A DNA stretch of 64,000 nt from Drechmeria coniospora. Its lineage: Eukaryota; Ascomycota; Sordariomycetes; Hypocreales; Ophiocordycipitaceae. The stretch lies in the NCBI RefSeq assembly GCF_001625195.1, contig NC_054390.1:62001-126000 (forward strand). Reading direction: 5' to 3'. The position numbers were made by a program, and so were the translations under genes. Position 1 is the first letter of the stretch, and each line of letters starts with the position of its first letter. Under the pieces are notes generated by a model. The model saw only the letters and a list, made by a program, of their open reading frames with translations, was not told the DNA's origin and did no database searches. Positions 10,835 through 22,206 of the stretch are shown piece after piece.

Positions 10835-11110
10835 CAGTACAGCACTTGTACAGTGTGCTGGCAGCATGCTGCCTGTCGCCTACGGAGTACTTGTACAGCG
10901 TGCTCCGATCACATACTTACGGCCTACTTGTACCGTGCGCTGAGAACTAGTGTCGTGGGGATACACTGTACGTCGCCTGCTCCGTACACCTACCTGTACA
11001 GCAACTCGGTGCTGGCAGTATGCTGTGTGTCACCTACGGAGTACTTGTACAGTGTGCTCTGAGAACTAGTGTCGTTGGGCACTGTACCTCACCTACTCCG
11101 TACACCCACA
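10835..11110. repeat. ~130-bp direct duplication
   Basis: Two diverged copies share the order GTACAG...GTGCTGGCAG, CCTACGGAGTACTTGTACAG, GAGAACTAGTGTCGT and CACTGTAC...CTCCGTACAC. Confidence 0.75.
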
Positions 11111-11433
11111 GGCACTGCCAGCACTCCTAGCTCGGCACTCCGTACAGTACGGTGCCCAGTACTAGTACTGTACGCTCCGACGAACCTACAACGACGGTGC
11201 TCCGTACTCCTCTGCGCACCCGCTCCGTACACATGCGTGTAGGCATCATGACCTTTGCTTGCAGTGCCTGCTTGCCACGACGGATGGCAGAGAGCCGCAT
11301 GGCCCGCAGCTTCGTCACCCTCCACGAGCACCTGCGCCTGTGCCGTCGTGCCCTTAGCCCTCGGCTGACGTCACGTGGTCTGCTCGTCGCCCGCCCCTCG
11401 ACATCGACATCGACCCCGCCTCGGCCTCGTCTG

Positions 11434-11683
11434 CCTCGTCGCCCCCTCTCGACAGCACATCGCCTCCCTCTCCCGACGGCACATCGTCTCCCTCTCTCGA
11501 CGGCACATCGTCTCCCTCTCTCGACGGCACATCGCCTCCCTCTCCCGACGGCACATCGTCTCCCTCTCTCGACGGCACATCGCCTCCCTCTCCCGACGGC
11601 ACATCGCCTCCCTCTCCCGACGGCACATCGCCTCCCTCTCCCGACGGCACATCGCCTCCCTCTCTCGACGGCACATCGGCCGC
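11434..11683. repeat. 24-bp minisatellite just upstream of the aminopeptidase ATG
   Basis: About ten copies of a 24-bp unit (CGACGGCACATCGTCTCCCT plus CTCT, with T/C variants) end 14 bp before the start codon. The unit length is a multiple of three and the frame is open into the gene. The repeat would read as an eight-residue RLPLSTAH motif if translated. Homologues begin at the downstream ATG, so I treat this as leader or promoter DNA. Confidence 0.92.
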
Positions 11684-11697
11684 ACGCACCCGCCGCC

Positions 11698-13310
11698 ATG
11701 GTCGCCCAAGATTTCGAGGCCGTCCTGCGGGCCAAGTATCCGGCCAAGGCCCATGCGAGACGCGTCGTCGACATCCTCCGACGCACCGTCCCCGACCTCG
11801 CTGGCGTCATCTACCTCGAGGGACGCCAGACGAAGCTGCAGGAGGACAACGACTCGCCCGAGCACTTCCGGTACGCCACGCCGCGCCGGAAGCCGACCGC
11901 CTTGGCGAGCCGTGGCCTCGAGCCGCCGACGCTGACGACCTGCGTAGCCAGCGGCGCCACTTCTACTACATGACCGGCTGCAACCTCGCCGACTGCCGCT
12001 ACGCCTACGACATCCGCTCCGACCGGTCGACGCTCTTCATCCCCCCCGTCGACGCCGACGACGTCATCTGGTCTGGCCTGCCGCTGAGCGTCGACGAGGC
12101 CCTGGCACGCTACGACGTCGACGAGGTCAAGCACACCACCGACGTCGGCCCGACCCTCGCCCACCTCGCGGGCCGCGCGACCGACGCGACCGTCTTCGCC
12201 ATGGCGGGCCACGTCTCCGACGCCGACGCCCTTTCCCCCTTTGGCCGCAGCGACCTCGACGCGCTCCGGCGCGCCGTCGAGACGGCCCGCGTCGTCAAGG
12301 ACGAGTTCGAGGTCGCCCTGATCCGCAAGGCCAACCACGTATCCGCACTCGCTCACGAGGCCGTCCTCCGCCGAGCCGCGACGGCCAGCAACGAACGCGA
12401 GCTCGACGCCGTCTTCCTCGAGCGCTGCGTCGCCCACGGCGCCAAGGAGATGGCCTACCACCCCATCCTCGCCGCCGGCAAGGCCGCCGCGACGCTCCAC
12501 TACGTCGCCAACGACGCGCCGCTCGACGGCAAGCAGAACCTCCTCATCGACGCCGGCGCCGAGTGGAAAAACTACGCATCCGACATTGTCAGTCCGCCGG
12601 CCCCCGGGCCGTCCTCCTCCCCCCTCCACCTCCACCCCCTCCCGGCCCTCCGGGTCTGATCGTTCCCCTAGACCCGCACCTTTCCCTTGTGCGGCAAGTT
12701 CAGCAAGGAATCGCGTGACATCTACGACGTCGTCCACAAGATGCAGCGGGACTGCATTGAGCTCATCAAGGCCGACGTGCGCTGGGACGACATCCACCTG
12801 CACGCCCACAGGGTGGCCATTGCCGGCCTGCTGGCCCTCGGCGTTCTCAGGGGCGACGCCGACGAGATCCTCGCCGCCCGCACGAGCGCCGCCTTCTTCC
12901 CGCACGGCCTCGGCCACTACCTCGGCCTCGACACCCACGACGTCGGCGGGAACCCGAACCCCAAGGACGAGAACGTCCTGTTTCGCTACCTGCGCCTGCG
13001 CGGCACCATCCCCGCCGGCAGCGTCGTCACCGTCGAGCCGGGCATTTACTTTTGCCGCTTCATCATCGAGCCCTACCTCGAGGATCCCGTCCACGCCAAG
13101 TTCATCGACGCCGCCGTCCTCGATCGCTACTGGGACGTCGGCGGCGTGCGGTACGTTTGCCCCCTCCGCCCGCCGTCCTCACCCGCCGCTGACCTCGACA
13201 GCATCGAGGACAACATCCTCGTCACCGAGACGGGCTACGAAAATCTGACGACGGCCGTCAAGGAGCCCGCCGAGATGGAAGCCGTCGCCTCCGCGGCGAG
13301 GTCGGCGTGA
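11698..13310 (+). CDS. pepP: Xaa-Pro aminopeptidase (PepP/peptidase M24B)
   Basis: Cytosolic dimetal aminopeptidase that removes an N-terminal residue preceding proline. The model has four exons: 11698-11870, 11948-12587, 12672-13150 and 13202-13310 (466 aa, the usual size of fungal PepP). Introns of 77, 84 and 51 nt have donors GTACGC, GTCAGT and GTACGT and branch sites CTGA(C/T). The N-terminal creatinase-like domain (about 10-150) precedes the M24 pita-bread domain. Metal ligands visible are D259 and D270 ([20 protein letters not shown]), H353 ([16 protein letters not shown]), E393 (TVEPGIYF) and E433 ([17 protein letters not shown]). The chosen ATG sits in CGCCGCCATGG, a good context, and gives the standard N-terminus ([20 protein letters not shown]). 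The frame is open further upstream through a minisatellite. Confidence 0.95.
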
Positions 13311-13520
13311 CGAAGCGGCCTCCGCGACGCCCCGAGACCATTGACGGTCGTCTTCACCGACGAAACGGCGACGGCTCGTTTCCCGCTCGATGGCACGGCA
13401 CGGGCCGCCGCCGCCTGACGGTTGCCGCTCCGGCAAAGGAGAGAAACGGCGGTGGACGCGTCGACGGTGACGAGAGCGACAGGCCATCCTGGGCGGGCAC
13501 TGGCCGCGTGAAGGGGCCCT

Positions 13521-14190
13521 CCGAGTTCACTGCAAGTACAGCATAGTGCTGTGAGTTTACCGCAAGCACAACGCAGTGATATTGTGAGTTACCGCGAGTA
13601 CAGCACAGTGCTGTGACAAGTGCCGAGAGTTTACCGCAGATACAGCGCAGTACTGTTCGTTTGCCGCAAGTACAGCATAGCCTGTGACAAGTACTGAGAG
13701 TTTGCCGCAAGTACAGCACTGTGGCAAGTACTGAGAGTTTACCGCAAGTACACGCAGTACCGTGAGTTTGCCGCAAGTACAGCGCAGTACCGTAGTTTGC
13801 CGCAAGTACAGCATAGCACTGTGGCAAACACTGAGAGGTTCCCGCAAGTACAGCGCAGTACTGTGAGTTTGCCGCAAATGCAAGTACAGCACAGCTGTTC
13901 GTTCAAGTGCAGCACAGTACTGAGTTTGCCGCAAGTACAGCATAGCACTGTTCGTCTGCCGCAAGTACGAGTGCAGCACGGTACTGTTCGTTCAAGTACA
14001 GCGCAGTACTGAGAGTTTGCCGCAAGTGCAGCGCAGTACTGTGAGGTTGCCGCAAGTACAGCCCAGTACTGTTCGTTCGCCGCAAGTACAGCACAAGCAC
14101 AGCACAGCACTGTGCGTTCATCACCAGGCACAAGTACAGCAAAGTATTGCGAGTTTGCCGCAAGTACAACGTAGCACTGTGAGTGTACTA
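13521..14190. repeat. ~30-35-bp minisatellite downstream of pepP
   Basis: About 20 degenerate copies of GAGTTTGCCGCAAGTACAGC plus GCAGTACTGT, variable in length. The array starts about 210 bp after the pepP stop codon. No coding or RNA gene was recognised. The stretch 14191-14744 leads into the next gene and shows nothing distinct. Confidence 0.9.
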
Positions 14191-14744
14191 AAGTACATCA
14201 CAGTACGTGCACCGCTCTCAATGCTACCTGGCACGGCGCTGTACCCTGTACATGTCGTTGCGTGCAAGTGGCATGCGGTGCGCATGTACCGGTACATGCA
14301 ACCGCCACCCCTTTTGGCAGCTACAGGCTACGGTGCTTGCCCTGGCTGGCAGGGGAGGAGGCACCAGAACGTTCCTGCCATGAAGACGCCATGTCTCGAT
14401 CACGTCTTGCTCATTCCCAGCCCGTCACTGGTGCGGCGGTGGTGCCGGAGAAAAGTCCATTTGTCCTTTTCCAACCTCACCTCGCCACGGCCACTCGCCT
14501 CGGATGCAGCAACATCCATCCGCTCCAGAATGCAGAATGACCATGGACGTGGATTCAAGGTAGCGTACGAAGCCGGAGCACCCGTGTGCTGGCCCTCGCC
14601 CGACCTCGCTCGTCCGCTGACCGCCCGCTCACCGCCAGGCCCGAGGCGAGGTCCAGGGCAAACGTGGCCCTTGCCGTTCCTCACCCTCCGCTTCGACCGA
14701 CCAGGTCGGCGACCCAGCTGCGGCCCGTGTCGCGAGACGAACCG

Positions 14745-16439
14745 ATGTTTCAGCGGCCCCTCCGGATGCCCGAAGGCTGCTCGACCGTGAGGCGGAAACC
14801 GCACCCCGTCGACGTGGCCGTCGATGAGCTCCCTCCTCCCCCTCCCGCCGACCCGCTCCCAACCTCTCCAAGCCGGGACATTCGACGCGTCAAGAGCTCC
14901 TCGGCCCTGACCCTCTCCGCCGCCGACGCGTCGTCGGCCGTCAGCTCCAAGGCAAGGGAGACGTCGAGGTGGAAGGCGGCCCTCGGCGAGGCCCAGTACT
15001 TCGCCGGCGGCCTCGTCAGCCGGCCCGCCGAGTCGACCAAGCACCACAGCATCATCCGCCACTCCAACGCCCTCGTCTGGTACAAGGGGCCGACGACGTC
15101 CGTCTCCATCTCCATCCTCTCGGACGAACCGCTACCCGAGGCGAGGAAGCTCTGGCTGCAGGAAAAGGGCTTCACCGGTGGCGTCGGCATGTCCCTCAAG
15201 GCCTGCGTCGGCTCGACGGCTGGCTGGCTCGACGTCACGCCCGCGAGGCAGGCCCAGGTGGAGCATCTCGACGAGGGGGATGAGCGGGCCATCCAGCGAG
15301 ACCTCAAGCGCTTCGCCAAGAAGGCGTCGGCACGCCTCGCCAAGCACGTCGCGCGGGAGACGCACGTCGTCCGCATCCCCGCCGTCGCCGCCGACGGCTA
15401 CTTCCGACTCGTCCTCGGCGCCGGCAAGGACGGCAAAAAGGTTCTCTGCGGCAGCCCCGTCTTCCGCATCGCGAGCACCTCGACCGACGTCGCCGTCGTC
15501 CGCGGCGCGAGCCTGAGCACCATGCCGCTCGAGGTCGGCGTCAAGTTCGCGAGCACCATCGGCCAGCAGATGGCCAAGAAGTACGCCGGCCTCGCCGGCG
15601 CCGTCGTGCAGAACAGGGCGACCAAGGTGGCCCGCTACGCCACGGCCAAGAAGGTCGGGCACACGGCCTACCAGGGGTACCAAAAGGTTGGCCTGGCCGA
15701 CACCGTCTCGAGCAGCTGGGAGCAGAGCAGGCAGAAGACCTACGATCCGCTCGTCCGCGGGCAGCCGTCGGAGCCTCTCATCGCCACCGTTGGCCCGGAG
15801 GCGGGCCCGGAAACGCCGTTTCCTCTCAAGTTCCAGGGCCGCGTCGCGAGGGCCAGCGGCCGCTCCTCCGACGAGCTCGGCTTTCCCACGGCGAATCTCG
15901 CCGAGGTGCCGGAGCCCATCCGGGTGCGCCTGGGCGGCGTCTTTGCCGCCTGGGCCATGGTGCTGCCGGGAAAGGGCTTGGAGGATGTGTGCCACGACTG
16001 GCTGGAAGCCGTCGTCACCGTCGCTCCTCCTCGCGGCGCGCCGCCGAGCGTCGCCATGCACAACGGCGTCACTGTTCACATCGCCTACGACTTTGACGGA
16101 GCCACGTTCTTTGATGCCAAGGTCAAGATACTTCTCATGGGCTACCTGCACCCGGCCTCCGCCACGGATGACCCTGCCGAGCTGGCTGGCGAGCATGCCC
16201 AGGACGTCATGACGACCCTGGCCAGCCTCGGACGCGACGCCTGGAGGCCCGACGAGACCGTCGCGCAGATGAAGACGGTCAAGAGCGAGAGAAGCTTCGG
16301 TGACAGGGTGAACGATGCGACGGGCAAGATGGTACAGCACGTCGACAGGATTCCGCTGCACAAGGCTGGCGTGAGATCCAAATCAGCCACGAGGAGGGAC
16401 CAATTGCTCGGCATAGGAGGACTCTGGATTGCGAGGTGA
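14745..16439 (+). CDS. conserved fungal protein with riboflavin-kinase-like C-terminal domain
   Basis: A single open exon of 564 aa. The preferred start is the ATG at 14745, giving MFQRPLRMPEG, which matches the start of related fungal proteins as I remember them. The frame extends upstream only to a GTG. Conserved blocks include ALGEAQYFAGGLVSRP, STKHHSIIRHSNALVWYKG, HVARETHVVRIPA and FRIASTSTDVAVVRGASLST. From about residue 362 the sequence resembles flavokinase: a GRSSDELGFPTANL motif, then LGGVFAAW, and AYDFDGATFFDAKVKILLMG. Flavokinases phosphorylate riboflavin to FMN. Activity here is unproven, because the N-terminal half is unlike riboflavin kinase. The final ~18 codons lie inside a tandem repeat that continues past the stop, so the C-terminus is evolving by duplication. 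Confidence 0.82.
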   Translation: MFQRPLRMPEGCSTVRRKPHPVDVAVDELPPPPPADPLPTSPSRDIRRVKSSSALTLSAADASSAVSSKARETSRWKAALGEAQYFAGGLVSRPAESTKHHSIIRHSNALVWYKGPTTSVSISILSDEPLPEARKLWLQEKGFTGGVGMSLKACVGSTAGWLDVTPARQAQVEHLDEGDERAIQRDLKRFAKKASARLAKHVARETHVVRIPAVAADGYFRLVLGAGKDGKKVLCGSPVFRIASTSTDVAVVRGASLSTMPLEVGVKFASTIGQQMAKKYAGLAGAVVQNRATKVARYATAKKVGHTAYQGYQKVGLADTVSSSWEQSRQKTYDPLVRGQPSEPLIATVGPEAGPETPFPLKFQGRVARASGRSSDELGFPTANLAEVPEPIRVRLGGVFAAWAMVLPGKGLEDVCHDWLEAVVTVAPPRGAPPSVAMHNGVTVHIAYDFDGATFFDAKVKILLMGYLHPASATDDPAELAGEHAQDVMTTLASLGRDAWRPDETVAQMKTVKSERSFGDRVNDATGKMVQHVDRIPLHKAGVRSKSATRRDQLLGIGGLWIAR

Positions 16440-16632
16440 GTCGGCCACGAAGAGGGACCACTTGTTCGGCATAGGAGGACTCTGGATGGCGAGGAGGACT
16501 CTGGATTCCGAGGTGAATCGGCCACGAGGAGGGACCACTTGCTCGGCATAGGAGGACTCTGGATGGCGAGGAGAATCAGCCACGAGGAGGGGCCAATTGC
16601 TCGGCATAGGAAGACTCTGGAGGGCGAGGCGA
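16370..16632. repeat. ~57-bp tandem repeat spanning the stop codon
   Basis: Four copies start near 16383, 16440, 16517 and 16574, of the type TCGGCCACGAGGAGGGACCA + CTTGCTCGGCATAGGAGGAC + TCTGGATGGCGAGG. A partial extra copy lies near 16494. The first copy encodes the end of the preceding protein, and its stop TGA (16437-16439) lies at the unit junction. Confidence 0.92.
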
Positions 16633-16739
16633 CGAGCACCATGCGGAGTGCGTGCCGCCACCCATCCGATACAATACACCGTGGTGGAAAACCCCGACAC
16701 GCTGGATTTGCGTCACAAACCCTCTTGACGAATATCAAA

Positions 16740-17075
16740 TCAAGGTACGAGACCCGAGGGCCTCCAGCCAGCAGTTCACCCCGGGGGAATACCGAGGGGA
16801 ATACCGAGCCGCGCAGGGCATGCCAAGGGCCAACAAAGGTATGAGGCCCGAGAGCCTCGAGCCAGAAGCTCACCCCAGCGGAATACCGAGCCGCGCAGGA
16901 CATGTCGAGGGCCAACAAAGGTATGAGGCCCGAGAGCCTCGAGCCAGAAGCTCAGGGGAATACCGAGCCGCGCAGGACATGTCAAGTGCCATCCAAAATT
17001 TTGAGGCCCGAGAGCCGAGAGCCAGAAGCTCACCCAAGGGGAATGCTGAGCCGCGCAGGACAATTCAAGGGATCT
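16740..17075. repeat. ~80-bp tandem repeat between convergent genes
   Basis: Four copies carry GAATACCGAGCCGCGCAGGA, then a CATGTCAAG-like stretch, then TGAGGCCCGAGAGCC and GAGCCAGAAGCTCACCC. The array lies between the 3' ends of the riboflavin-kinase-like gene and the HET gene. Confidence 0.9.
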
Positions 17076-17117
17076 TGCTCTAGTTTCAAACGACTTCTTT
17101 TCCAGTGGGCAACGTGC

Positions 17118-17161
17118 GTCTTCTATTCTCAGCACCGCTGTCGTCTATTCTCAGCACCGCA
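17118..17161. repeat. 22-bp tandem duplication at the HET stop codon
   Basis: GTC(T/G)TCTATTCTCAGCACCGC occurs twice with a period of 22 bp. The inner copy holds the last codons and the stop codon (17151-17153) of the HET gene. Confidence 0.88.
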
Positions 17162-19409
17162 ATGCAGCTGTCCTTGTTAAACCAGCGTATAGCTCGTCTC
17201 GATGCCGTTTTCCCATCGCCTCACCGTCCATGATTCCGTCGCAATACGCCTCGCCGACGTACTGCCATAGACCGCCCACATCCCGAAGCACATGAGGCAT
17301 TGTGCCGCCGTGGAAGACCACGACCAAATCTCCCCGCCGCATGTGCGCCGGCCCCATGCCCAAGAGGCCCCTTCGGGTCCGATACAGTCTCCGTCCGGCA
17401 TTCTTCAACAGGTTCGTCGTGAACACGCTCATGTCCTGGCCCATGGCCACGTGCGGGTCGAGCCCTACTCTTGCCAAGACGTCATGATCCGGCTTCAACG
17501 TCACCTTTCCGTAGCGGCGACGCAGCTTCACGTACCACGACGCCCACGCGATTCTCGTCGAGGCGACGCACATGCCGACCATGTCCTCGACAAAGTCCTC
17601 GAGAGCCTCCCATGCGACCTTGGAAGCGGAGATGGGCCCCTGCGCGCAGATGCGGAGGGTGTCCATCTCGGGCGGAGGAATCCAGTACCAGGGGGTGATG
17701 CCCAAGGTTCGGTATATGCGCGTGATGCGATGCGCCGCGACGGTGGCATCCGAGCGGAGGAGCCGTCGCCCCAGAAGTGAGATGGCATCATGCAATGCCC
17801 CGAGCCTTTCGCACCCGGCGGATGCCCCGAGCTTGTCCGAGAAGTGGCGGTACGACAAACCCGAGTCGCAGAGACGAAGCGAGATGGTACGCGCCGTTCG
17901 CCCTCCGTCGTCGTCCGATGCGGCGGCTTCCTCGACAAAGTCCGACACCTCGTCAAAGACCATGCTCGCCCGGCCGTAGTCGATTTGCTGCATGATCTGC
18001 ACATCGGGCTGCGCGCGACATGTCCGCTCCCCGACGGCCGTGATCTCGTCGACCGTGCAAGCGCGGATCGTTAGCCGGCGCGACGCCTCGTCGAACCGGA
18101 TGCGGGTCTCCGTCGAGGGCCCTCCCGCAGAGTACACTGGCGTTTTGCGCTCCGAGTAGCCCACGGGCACCGCGAGGTTCATGGCCCAGTCCGGGGCCCA
18201 GGAAGGCAGGCCCGGCGTCGTCTTCGGGAACTGGTTGTACAGCAGCGCGTCCACATATCTCTCCAGAAGCAGCGCCGCCACCTCGGAGTATATCTGCACG
18301 GCATCCTCGCCGTATCGGACCCGAACCCGCCGTCGAAGTTGATCGTCTTCGGCCGCGAGCCCCAGCAGGCCAAAGATTCGGTCTTCCGGTAGGCTTGAGC
18401 CAATCTTTTTCTGATCGCCGTTGACGCTGTACTTGAGCACGAGATCGTACAGCTCCTGGCGCGTGCCGCTCTGGTGGATCGTCTTGCGCTCCTGGAAGAT
18501 GCGACCGAGGCTGGCCTTCTTTTCGAACAGGGCATTGCGACGAGTCAGCTCATGCTTGGACGTTGCCCCTGTCCGTTGTCGGATCCATTTGGTGTTGTGA
18601 AGATTGTAGAACAACGCACCGGCGCGGAAGCAGTCGAAGCACAGTGCTTGCGATCCGCAGACGAAGACGACCGAGGGTGCCAGGCAGGCCTCCTGGATGA
18701 TCCACAGACGACCAAACCAATCTCGGTCAAGCACGTCGGCGAAGCCATCGAGCGGGAATCGGTCGCCGAATCGTTGCAGCATGCCCAGTATATCGTCCCT
18801 GTCCTCGCGCTCCGCATCGTTGATGTCCAGTGAGGAGTCCATGACGGCGTCGAAGACGTGCATGAACTGGGCGACGTTTGGGTTCATGACGCGACTCAGA
18901 ACTCCCTCGGCCGTAATCTCCTGGACGTAGGAAAAGTACTCTGCCGAGTTCGTCGTCGACGGGCCCAGCCACACGACGGTGCGAACGCAGTTGCTGTAAA
19001 TATCTCGCATGCACCGCACCTGATGACTCTTTTCCGGCCCGTTGTTTTGGTCGATGCAGATCTGGTCGATGAAGATCGGCCGACTCGTCGTGTCGTTGGC
19101 ACCGAGATGGAGCAGCGCGAGCTCCAGGGGGCGGTATATGCGAAGAGTCCAAGATCCATCCTCTGTCTCTACAATTATGCGTCGATTTGGCTCGCGCAGG
19201 CGAGGGGGAACGTTCCACGCGTAGGAGAGGGCATCGTACGGCACTCTGGAGTCGGCATGATGCTCGATGAGTTCCACTCGCACCGTGCCCCAGGTGGCAG
19301 GAATCAGCGATGGCCTCGGAGGAAGAAGCTTGACGAGACGAAAGACTCTTGTTTCGGCGTCGAGGGGCGCATATCTATACTCGCGAAGGCTCGCACCGAA
19401 GGGCGACAT
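17151..19409 (-). CDS. HET-domain protein (heterokaryon incompatibility type)
   Basis: HET proteins trigger or regulate programmed cell death when genetically different hyphae fuse, and the family is large and polymorphic. The model is a single exon of 752 aa. The ATG at 19409 is the first true ATG in the frame, since the upstream start would be GTG. The HET core is clear: YDALSYAWNV (58-67), PIFIDQICIDQNN (111-123), MRDIYSNCVRTVVWLGP (134-150) and RLWIIQEACLA (234-244). PEDRIFGLLGLA and LPSWAPDW, typical of HET proteins, follow. The rest has no recognised domain, and no STAND ATPase or repeat domain is attached. The last residues are GLTRTAALRC. The gene is flanked by repeats on both sides, and the stop codon lies inside a 22-bp duplication. 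Confidence 0.92.
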   Translation of the reverse strand: MSPFGASLREYRYAPLDAETRVFRLVKLLPPRPSLIPATWGTVRVELIEHHADSRVPYDALSYAWNVPPRLREPNRRIIVETEDGSWTLRIYRPLELALLHLGANDTTSRPIFIDQICIDQNNGPEKSHQVRCMRDIYSNCVRTVVWLGPSTTNSAEYFSYVQEITAEGVLSRVMNPNVAQFMHVFDAVMDSSLDINDAEREDRDDILGMLQRFGDRFPLDGFADVLDRDWFGRLWIIQEACLAPSVVFVCGSQALCFDCFRAGALFYNLHNTKWIRQRTGATSKHELTRRNALFEKKASLGRIFQERKTIHQSGTRQELYDLVLKYSVNGDQKKIGSSLPEDRIFGLLGLAAEDDQLRRRVRVRYGEDAVQIYSEVAALLLERYVDALLYNQFPKTTPGLPSWAPDWAMNLAVPVGYSERKTPVYSAGGPSTETRIRFDEASRRLTIRACTVDEITAVGERTCRAQPDVQIMQQIDYGRASMVFDEVSDFVEEAAASDDDGGRTARTISLRLCDSGLSYRHFSDKLGASAGCERLGALHDAISLLGRRLLRSDATVAAHRITRIYRTLGITPWYWIPPPEMDTLRICAQGPISASKVAWEALEDFVEDMVGMCVASTRIAWASWYVKLRRRYGKVTLKPDHDVLARVGLDPHVAMGQDMSVFTTNLLKNAGRRLYRTRRGLLGMGPAHMRRGDLVVVFHGGTMPHVLRDVGGLWQYVGEAYCDGIMDGEAMGKRHRDELYAGLTRTAALRC

Positions 19410-19649
19410 GGCTCCGGCATCGCACGGCGTGGTGGTGTGACTATGACGGCCTTGAACACGCACACGAGGTAGAGATGCGAGCGTGCGCGAGCCCTTTTTC
19501 TATCCACGAATGAATCAAAGGACGGGAGAGCATGGCTTATAGGTCAGATGCTGGCACGTCTGGTGCGCGTCAGCCGCAATATTGACTTGTGTAACTTGCT
19601 ATGCTGACCAGCGGGCGACAACAGATGGATTCATGGCTGATTTCATGAA

Positions 19650-20035
19650 CGGGGTATAATTTTTCGATGCGCTGCTTTTTCTGGCGACTGAAAACTCAAA
19701 ACCAGCAACTTTTGGTGATGCTCACGTATCCGGTCATCATGAAGGCATTCCAGCTCCGTTGGATAGTCCTCGTAGCTGACTGCGTGAACCGTGTATAATT
19801 TTTTTCGATGCGTTGCTTTCTCTGGCGACCGAAAACTCAAAACCAGCAACTTTTGGTGATGCTCATGTATCCGGTCATCAGGAATTCTTGCTCTGTTGGA
19901 AAGGCCCCCCAACTGACTGCATGAACGGGTATAAACTTCGATGCGTTCCTTTCTCCGGCGAACCAACAACTCGAAAAACATTTGGTGATGCTCGTGTATT
20001 TGGTCATCGGGAAGCCATTCCTGCTCCGTCCTCCT
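19650..20035. repeat. three ~135-bp tandem repeats upstream of the HET gene
   Basis: Three copies share TTCGATGCG(C/T)TGCTTTCTCTG, GGCGACCGAAAACTCAAAAC, CAGCAACTTTTGGTGATGCT and ATGTATCCGGTCATC. They start near 19663, 19804 and 19937. The third copy is the most diverged. They lie 250-630 bp upstream of the HET start codon and are richer in A+T than the genes. Confidence 0.9.
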
Positions 20036-21914
20036 ACCTTTCTATTCTACCACGAAACAGCTGGAGCATTGTGCGGCCAACGACAAGTTGCGTCCGACGG
20101 GACAATTATCTTTCAATTAAATCCAGCACGCCTGCTTCAACCGTGATGCCCATGTCCAACTCTGGGCAGCGGTGGCTTGTCAGGATACAGCAGTCGCAAT
20201 TTGCTTGGTGCCGTCCTCCAGTTTGAAAGATTCCGCGTAGGACGACGGCAACGCGTGCAGTGCCCCCCATCACTACTGCACTTCACAGCGGAGGGCGAAT
20301 TGCGTCTGGCGTCGAGGGCAGAGGGCACCGAGGCATCATGAGTAGGCGGCCTAGATGAATGCCGTGCTGTTATTTGGTACCCCTTTTCGCTAGACCGTTC
20401 CATTGGAATGGAGAAATCGCAACCTCGGCAACCGATTCGTATCGCCGCGGCTCGGTCGCCGTGCCAGGGATGATCCCGGCCCTCGTCCGGGCCCCACTTC
20501 GGCGTCAAGACCGGGCCGGGGCGTCGAGCGGCCGGTTTTCGGCCGAGCCCACGGTGCAACCCTTGCCGTCGGCTTCGGGCCTCGGACGGAGGGTTTTCCA
20601 GAAAACGATGCTCGCATGCTTTCGTACGCTCACGGCGATGCCACGCCGCTGCTCGACCCCGAAGCCGAGGTCCACGGCCGTCGGGAAGGGGATGGCAAAG
20701 ATACGAGTAGGCGCGGTTGCGTCGCAGATTGACTCTCGAGCAAGACGCCTCGCCTCCGCCACCAAAGTGTCCTGTCCCGGCGGGTGGCCCACCCGAGAGC
20801 GGCGTGGAGGGTCTCCGGTCGAGGGCATTGTCTCACATCCCTGCTCGACGCCACTGCGTTCTCGGCTGCGTCACCGCCTCGTGTCGACACCGTGTCGTCT
20901 CTCCCGGCAACGAGCTCGTCGGTTTGCAGCGACCACAGCTCACCGCCGTCGAAAGCGAACGAAGACAGGCATCCACGGCACCCTGGCCCTCTACGACGCG
21001 TCGGAACGGCGTTCGGCGTGATCCGGAAGGGCCTCGAGTCTCCATCATGCCACTCGACGACGCCTGGATCAGCACACACGCCCGCCCCGCTCTGATCGAG
21101 ACAATGTACCGTATTACCTGTAGTTGCCCTCGGCCTCGTCCCCTCCCCGTGATCGGACGCCGATGCGGGTCGAGAGACGAACAAAGGAGGGGGGGGGGGG
21201 GGCGTCAAGGGTTACTGGTGCGATGCGGGGAAGAAGATTGTGTGGATGGAGACGTAAAAAGGCGTTGGCGTCTTCGAGGCCGTTGCTATTTGCAAGCCAC
21301 CAGATCGTGTTTCAGACCGTCGTCGGGTGAGACAGCATGCTGCATGCGCCTACATGAACTGACACATCGTCGTCGTCCGCACCGAGGGCATGGCGCCGAT
21401 TCCGGCCTACCGAGCCGTGGGTGAGACAGCAGCTCGACAGCTCGACAAGTACTCGTACGCATGCGCACATGACACCGCTCGCAGGCCTTGGAGACCTCGA
21501 GGGATTCGGAGAAAAAGTAGATTCATCTTTCTTGTCTCATCCTATGTCGTGTAATCCTCATACCATGAATTATTGAACGCTCAAGTGAACATGTGCGGGG
21601 AACGCATCCATCGTCCCGGATCGGGCGCACGCCGACGGCAGCCCCTTTCCAACAAAACAGGTCCCCAGCTTTCCTCCCCTCGAGCATTCGACGTCGTCAT
21701 CGCTGCGGCCGTTATGAACAGGAGAAGAAAAAAAAAGACAATGTACAAAGAGGTACGGCAAGCCAAATCGACACCGGCTTTTACACACCTATATCCCATG
21801 CCGTGTTCCAATCCCAAGTCCCAAAAAGGCCATCCAAAACTCCAAACAAAAAATGGCAGATCCAAGCAGGAACGACGCTGTTGTCCGATAAAACGTCATC
21901 TCCATTCTCTCAAG
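20036..21914. other. intergenic, no gene supported
   Basis: The region 20400-21100 is GC-rich with overlapping frames on both strands and no recognised family. A poly-G run occurs near 21187-21202. I see nothing else in this stretch. Confidence 0.5.
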
Positions 21915-22195
21915 GTGGTGCAGCGTAGTGTAGAGCACTCTGTGTGGTGTAGACTAGGGTGGTGTAGAGTAATGTGGTGTAGCGTAATGTGGTGTAGCGT
22001 AGTGTTGTAGCATAGTGGTGTTGCGTAGCTGTGCAGTGTAGTGTAGTTGGTGATGCAGCGTAGTGCAGCTTCTGATGGTGTGGTGTGGTGTGGTCGGCCC
22101 ACTGAACTGTAGTGTAGCATACCGCGGTGTAGAGTACTGCAGTGCAGCGTACCGCAATGCAGCGTAGACAGTGTAGCGTCCTGCTGCAGCCGTCG
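21915..22195. repeat. short-unit repeat GTGTAGCGTA next to the PP1-subunit stop codon
   Basis: Degenerate 10-18-bp units of the GTAGTGTGGTGTAGCGTA type fill the 280 bp immediately after the stop codon of the minus-strand phosphatase subunit gene. Confidence 0.85.
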
Positions 22196-22206
22196 TCGTT
22201 TGACGT

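Noticed and set aside
11152..11697. N-terminal extension of pepP through the 24-bp repeat
   Set aside because: The frame is open, but PepP homologues begin at the ATG at 11698, which has a good context. The extension is pure repeat and basic low-complexity sequence.
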